The notes under the pieces: model-generated
Databases searched by the model: none
Seen by the model: only the letters and a program-made list of their open reading frames with translations
Told to the model about the DNA's origin: nothing
Position numbers and translations under genes: made by a program
Shown: positions 60,508-64,000 of the stretch, in pieces
Layout: every line of letters begins with the position of its first letter
How positions within the stretch are numbered: position 1 is the first letter of the stretch
Assembly: GCF_002837275.1 (NCBI RefSeq)
Contig: NZ_NXIF01000038.1
Location: forward strand, 20,011-84,010
Origin: Malaciobacter halophilus
GTDB lineage: Bacteria; Campylobacterota; Campylobacteria; Campylobacterales; Arcobacteraceae
Direction of reading: 5' to 3'
Length of the DNA: 64,000 nucleotides

Positions 60508-61776
60508 TTAACTTATATAAACTCTATTTCTTCCCTCATTTTTTGCTCTATATAAAGCTTTATCACACCTTTGAAATACCTTCTGAATATTATCATTATT
60601 TTTTACTTGCGTTACACCAAAACTACAAGTTATATTTCCTGCTTTTTTATGTTGTGTATTTTCTACAAGTTTTCTTATGTCTTCACATACTCTTTTGGCT
60701 ATATTTATATCTGTTTGTTTCATAAGTAGTACAAACTCTTCGCCTCCCCATCTTGCAAAAAAATCATTTTCTCTAATATTTTCGTTTATTGTATTTGCAA
60801 TCATGATTAAAACTTCATCACCTATTAAGTGACCATGTGTATCATTAAAACTTTTAAAAAAATCAATATCTATTACACTAATACAAAAACTATTATTTGT
60901 TCGTTTGAAGTTTTTGAACTCTTTTTCAAATGACTCCTCAAAACAGTTTCTATTATTTACTCCTGTAAGACCATCGATATAGGCTTTATATGAGATTTCT
61001 AAACTTCTTTCTTGCAGGATTGAGATATTTGCAAAGCTTAAGATATATCTATTTTCTTCCTTTTCTACTTTATCTATATTAAGATGAAAAGCTTTAGGAT
61101 TAAAGCTTTTATCTAAAAGTAAAACAACTTTTCTAAGGGTAGTAGTTTCATTGAATTTTGCCAAAAACTCTTCTTTATTATTTCCATGAAGATACTCATC
61201 ATGTTTGATAAAAATATCAAATAACTTATCATATCTTAAAAAAAGTTCTTCTTTTTTTGAGATATTAAAAAAATCTAAAAAAGATTGGGAAGCATAGAAT
61301 ATATCTTTAAAATCAGTCAATAAAATAAGATTGGATTGGTATTGTAAGATGCTTTCAAGTTTTTGTCTTTTTTTTATATTATTTACTCTTATACTATTTC
61401 TTTTAGCTATCTCTTCAAGTTTTTTTAATAACTTCTCTTTTGGGTCAGATTTTAATATATATCCATCTATATGAATATCAAAAGCTTCTAATAAACTCTT
61501 TGTATCATCATGTCTTGTTTTTATGATAATTGCTTGAAAAGGATTTAATTCTTTTATGGCTTTAGCCATTTGTAAACCAGATTTTTTAGGCATATCAATA
61601 CCTGTGATGATTATATCAGGATTATGTTTTTTATAAAGTTCTAATCCTTCTTGTCCATCTTCTGCTAAAATAAGTTTTTTTATATATTTTGAAAAAAGTT
61701 TTACATAATCTTTTTGGGTTTTTATATCCTCTTCTACATATAAAACTTTTAAACCTTCAAGTAGGTCTATGTCCAT
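60508..61776 (-). CDS. Degenerate-receiver diguanylate cyclase
   Basis: The 422 residues contain an N-terminal CheY-like domain (1-125), a PAS-like middle (about 140-250, NLILLTDFKDIFYASQSFLDFF) and a GGDEF domain (about 260-422) with RWGGEEF and the I-site REND five residues upstream. The receiver lacks its phospho-acceptor: the expected Asp is Gly in IIITGIDMPKKSG, although the acidic pocket (VEED) and Lys (ILKSD) remain. It therefore probably acts by protein contact rather than phosphorylation. It is expected to make c-di-GMP with product inhibition. Confidence 0.87.
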   Translation of the reverse strand: MDIDLLEGLKVLYVEEDIKTQKDYVKLFSKYIKKLILAEDGQEGLELYKKHNPDIIITGIDMPKKSGLQMAKAIKELNPFQAIIIKTRHDDTKSLLEAFDIHIDGYILKSDPKEKLLKKLEEIAKRNSIRVNNIKKRQKLESILQYQSNLILLTDFKDIFYASQSFLDFFNISKKEELFLRYDKLFDIFIKHDEYLHGNNKEEFLAKFNETTTLRKVVLLLDKSFNPKAFHLNIDKVEKEENRYILSFANISILQERSLEISYKAYIDGLTGVNNRNCFEESFEKEFKNFKRTNNSFCISVIDIDFFKSFNDTHGHLIGDEVLIMIANTINENIRENDFFARWGGEEFVLLMKQTDINIAKRVCEDIRKLVENTQHKKAGNITCSFGVTQVKNNDNIQKVFQRCDKALYRAKNEGRNRVYIS

Positions 61777-61848
61777 ATATTATCCTAAAGTTCTATCTTT
61801 TAGTTTTTATGGCATTGTATAATAATTAGAATTAAAACAAAAGTTATT

Positions 61849-63642
61849 TTATGGTAAGACTATGTTTCTTCCTGCATCCTTTGCATTATATAGTTGTTCG
61901 TCAGCTTTTTTGTATAGTTCATCTAAACATTTTATTTCATCTGCTTTTGTACAAATATATCCAAAAGAAGCAGTTACATAAGGTGAGACTTTATTTTTTT
62001 CATGGGGGATTTCTAACTCTTCTATACTTTTTTTGATTTTTTCTAAGAATTTTTTTGATTTTTGACAATCTATATCTTTGAAAACAATACCAAACTCTTC
62101 TCCTCCTAGTCTAAAGCAAAAATCATCGGCTCTATTTAAATTACTTTTTACTTGTTGAGTAACCTCTTTTAATACTCTATCTCCTTCAAGATGACCATAG
62201 TTGTCATTATATAGTTTAAAGTGGTCAATATCAAAAATAGAAAATGTCAAATATTCATTTTTCCTTTTTGCACTATTTATAAGTTTTGGCATAAGTTCAT
62301 TAAAGTATCTTTTGTTGTAAGTTTTAGTTAGTTCATCTGTTATAGAAAGCTCTTCTAACTGTTTTTTTGTAGTAATATCCTCTTTTACTGATGTATACCC
62401 TATCTTTTTTTTATTTTCATCGTAAATAGGAGAGATTATAACTTTAACCCAAAATACACTACCATCTTTTGCTTTATTTTTTATCTCACCTTTCCATATT
62501 TTATCTTTACTTATCGTTTCCCAAAGTTGTTTATATACTTTGTTATCCATATCTTCATGTTTAACAATAGAGTGACTTTTGCCTATTAGCTCTTCTTTTT
62601 TATATTGAGAAACTTTACAAAATGCTTTTGATACATAAAGTATATTTCCCCTTAAATCTGTCGTTGCAGATATTATATTTTCATCTACTATTTCAATATA
62701 AGAAAGCAACTCTTTTTCTATTTTTTTTCTATTTTCAATCTCTTCATTCAATTTTCTATTTGCTCTTACAATTATTGTAATAATTACAAAGAAGATTAAA
62801 CTTATTGCTCCTATCCATTTTAGAATATACTTATAATCCACATGGGTGTCATATTTTATTCCTACCCATTTATTTAATATTATTTGATGCTGTTCGTTTG
62901 TAATTGTCCAAAGAGTCTTTTCAAATATAGATTTCAACAAAGGCATATCATTTCGTATACCTATACTTAAATTCCAAGCTTTATTAAACTTACCAGAGAT
63001 TTTTAATTCCCCAAAATAGTGTTGTTGTATTTGGTAACCTGCTGCTGTTACAGTATCAATAAAACCAAAAAGTTGGCCTTTTTTTACTCTATTTAATCCT
63101 TCTTTTAGATTTGGAATCTCTACAATATCTAAGTTTGGATACTCTAATTCTAATACCTCTTTAAAAGCATAATCTTTTACAATTCCTACTTTTTTATTTA
63201 TCTTTTTTATATCAGCAATATATAGTTTTTCCATTTTTGTTACAAGTACCAATGGAATAGTAAGATAAGGCTGTGTAAAATCTAAAAAAGAGCTTCTTTT
63301 TTCTGTTTTCATAATAAGTGAGAAAATGTCACATTTTCTTTGTTTTCCGTACTCTAGTGATTGAGACCAAGAGTCGGTTCTAATTGTATTTATTTTTATA
63401 TTTAGTTTACTTTCAATTAACCTCATATAATCAGAAGTAATACCTATATGTTTATCATTTTTAAATCTTTCTAAAGGCATCCAGTTTGGGTCTATACAGA
63501 CATTAATAGTTTTCAATGATTTTAATAACTCTTTTTCTTCATTAGTTAGATTTGTAGTTAGTTTTTTATTTATAGGAAGGTTCTCAATATTTTGAGAAGA
63601 AGCATAGCAAAATAAGAAAAGGATTAAAAATAAAGCTTTCAT
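61849..63642 (-). CDS. Membrane diguanylate cyclase with amino-acid-binding-type periplasmic sensor and PAS
   Basis: This 597-residue protein has a signal peptide (1-16), a family 3 solute-binding domain in the periplasm (about 45-265, INVCIDPNWMPLERFKNDKHIGITSDYM; FDFTQPYLTIPLVLV-like DFTQPYLTIP), one membrane segment (about 277-297), PAS (about 310-430, ISATTDLRGNILYVSKAF) and GGDEF with RLGGEEF and the I-site RADD. It should couple binding of an amino acid or similar solute to c-di-GMP synthesis. It lies 72 bp upstream of the degenerate-receiver cyclase on the same strand. Confidence 0.88.
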   Translation of the reverse strand: MKALFLILFLFCYASSQNIENLPINKKLTTNLTNEEKELLKSLKTINVCIDPNWMPLERFKNDKHIGITSDYMRLIESKLNIKINTIRTDSWSQSLEYGKQRKCDIFSLIMKTEKRSSFLDFTQPYLTIPLVLVTKMEKLYIADIKKINKKVGIVKDYAFKEVLELEYPNLDIVEIPNLKEGLNRVKKGQLFGFIDTVTAAGYQIQQHYFGELKISGKFNKAWNLSIGIRNDMPLLKSIFEKTLWTITNEQHQIILNKWVGIKYDTHVDYKYILKWIGAISLIFFVIITIIVRANRKLNEEIENRKKIEKELLSYIEIVDENIISATTDLRGNILYVSKAFCKVSQYKKEELIGKSHSIVKHEDMDNKVYKQLWETISKDKIWKGEIKNKAKDGSVFWVKVIISPIYDENKKKIGYTSVKEDITTKKQLEELSITDELTKTYNKRYFNELMPKLINSAKRKNEYLTFSIFDIDHFKLYNDNYGHLEGDRVLKEVTQQVKSNLNRADDFCFRLGGEEFGIVFKDIDCQKSKKFLEKIKKSIEELEIPHEKNKVSPYVTASFGYICTKADEIKCLDELYKKADEQLYNAKDAGRNIVLP

Positions 63643-63711
63643 AAGTTACTCCTGCTTTATTTTAACATAAAAAAGACACTTTATAAGCTAAAAAAATATA
63701 TTTTTTATTAT

Positions 63712-64000
63712 TTATACATTTGAAATAGGAACAGAAATAATAAAACAAGCACCATCATTACAATTTTTCATGCTAATTTTACCACCCATATTGTTTTCAA
63801 TAATAGTCTTTGTCATATATAATCCTATTCCTGTTCCTTTACCTTCCTCTTTTGTTGTAAAGTATGGCTCAAATATCTTATCTTTTATCTTTTCACTTAT
63901 CCCTTTTGCATTATCTTCTATTTGTACTATTGCATTCTCTTTTTGTTTATATACTCTTATTTTTACTTTTGCTTCTTCTATCTTTTTCTCTATTAAGGCA
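63712..64000 (-). CDS. Histidine kinase, C-terminal end (partial)
   Basis: The last 95 residues of a sensor kinase enter from the right edge: IEDNAKGISEKIKDKIFEPYF, TTKEEGKGTGIGLYMTKTII and a final SVPISNV before the stop at 63712. These are the G1, F and G2 boxes of the HATPase domain in the same subtype as the other kinases in the window. Sensor and dimerisation domains lie outside. The gap to the next gene on the left (63643-63711) shows nothing notable. Confidence 0.85.
   Translation of the reverse strand, partial: ALIEKKIEEAKVKIRVYKQKENAIVQIEDNAKGISEKIKDKIFEPYFTTKEEGKGTGIGLYMTKTIIENNMGGKISMKNCNDGACFIISVPISNV

Noticed and set aside
59762..64000. Extension of the island to the right (CBS, GGDEF and kinase genes as cargo)
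   Set aside because: No third copy of the 20-bp repeat is seen, and these genes look intact and typical of the chromosome of this group.

Overview
The window is strongly AT-rich chromosomal DNA from a Campylobacterota (epsilonproteobacterial) bacterium, most probably an Arcobacteraceae member. The signs are the 'AHQW(R/K)QPL' type of histidine kinase, TRAP and LutABC lactate genes, a TorA-type reductase with a small cytochrome, a futalosine-pathway type UbiA prenyltransferase (MqnP), and the housekeeping order hom - aminotransferase - periplasmic protein - rlmB ... rsmI - rpmE ... miaA - small lipoprotein - ubiA, which resembles Campylobacter. No rRNA or CRISPR array was seen. All function and homology statements come from reading motifs; no database search was run.

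Layout. 1-5.2 kb: edge of a membrane-protein gene, a small basic protein, a DEAD-box helicase, accB-accC, a dCMP deaminase and a methyltransferase. 5.3-17.2 kb: a lactate unit with LutABC (L-lactate oxidation), a two-component system, a DctPQM TRAP transporter of the lactate/2-oxoacid type and a large FAD/FeS D-lactate dehydrogenase. 17.2-20.4 kb: SurA-like chaperone, gatB, gpsA. 20.4-26.3 kb: a second two-component system and a TorC-like cytochrome plus TorA-like molybdoenzyme. 26.3-27.8 kb: FetB-like permease and an orphan regulator. 27.8-38.2 kb: a copper block. An RR-HK pair, a FixH/YtkA-like protein and CusCBA-type efflux run leftward; YceI, a Cys-rich exported peptide, an MNIO (DUF692) enzyme and its partner run rightward from the same intergenic region. 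38.2-42.0 kb: a third complete two-component system followed by a sulfide:quinone-oxidoreductase-like flavoprotein and a DUF1641 protein. 42-53.6 kb: MATE exporter, biosynthetic and translation genes, a soluble FIST chemoreceptor, MqnP and a diguanylate cyclase, ending in tRNA-Arg(TCG).

53.66-59.76 kb is a small, decayed genomic island inserted in the 3' end of tRNA-Arg. A 20-bp direct repeat marks both ends. Inside are a truncated HsdS-like gene, a polymorphic (CdiA/FHA-type) toxin C-terminus with an HNH-like nuclease end, two SUKH-like immunity genes, toxin and immunity scraps, and a broken RayT-type transposase element with inverted ends. No complete integrase is visible, but TTACAAC repeats with 11-bp spacing lie inside both ends, and an ORF appears to be split by integration: its ribosome-binding site and start are at the right end and its Met-less body at the left end.

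59.8-64 kb: CBS-domain protein, a degenerate-receiver diguanylate cyclase, a periplasmic-binding/PAS/GGDEF protein and the end of a histidine kinase.

Three things stand out: the copper-linked MNIO/RiPP cluster; the island with its split ORF and arm-like repeats; and a repeated promoter layout (direct repeats 11 bp apart, 14-15 bp upstream of a -10-like box) in front of five operons that sit beside OmpR-family regulators.
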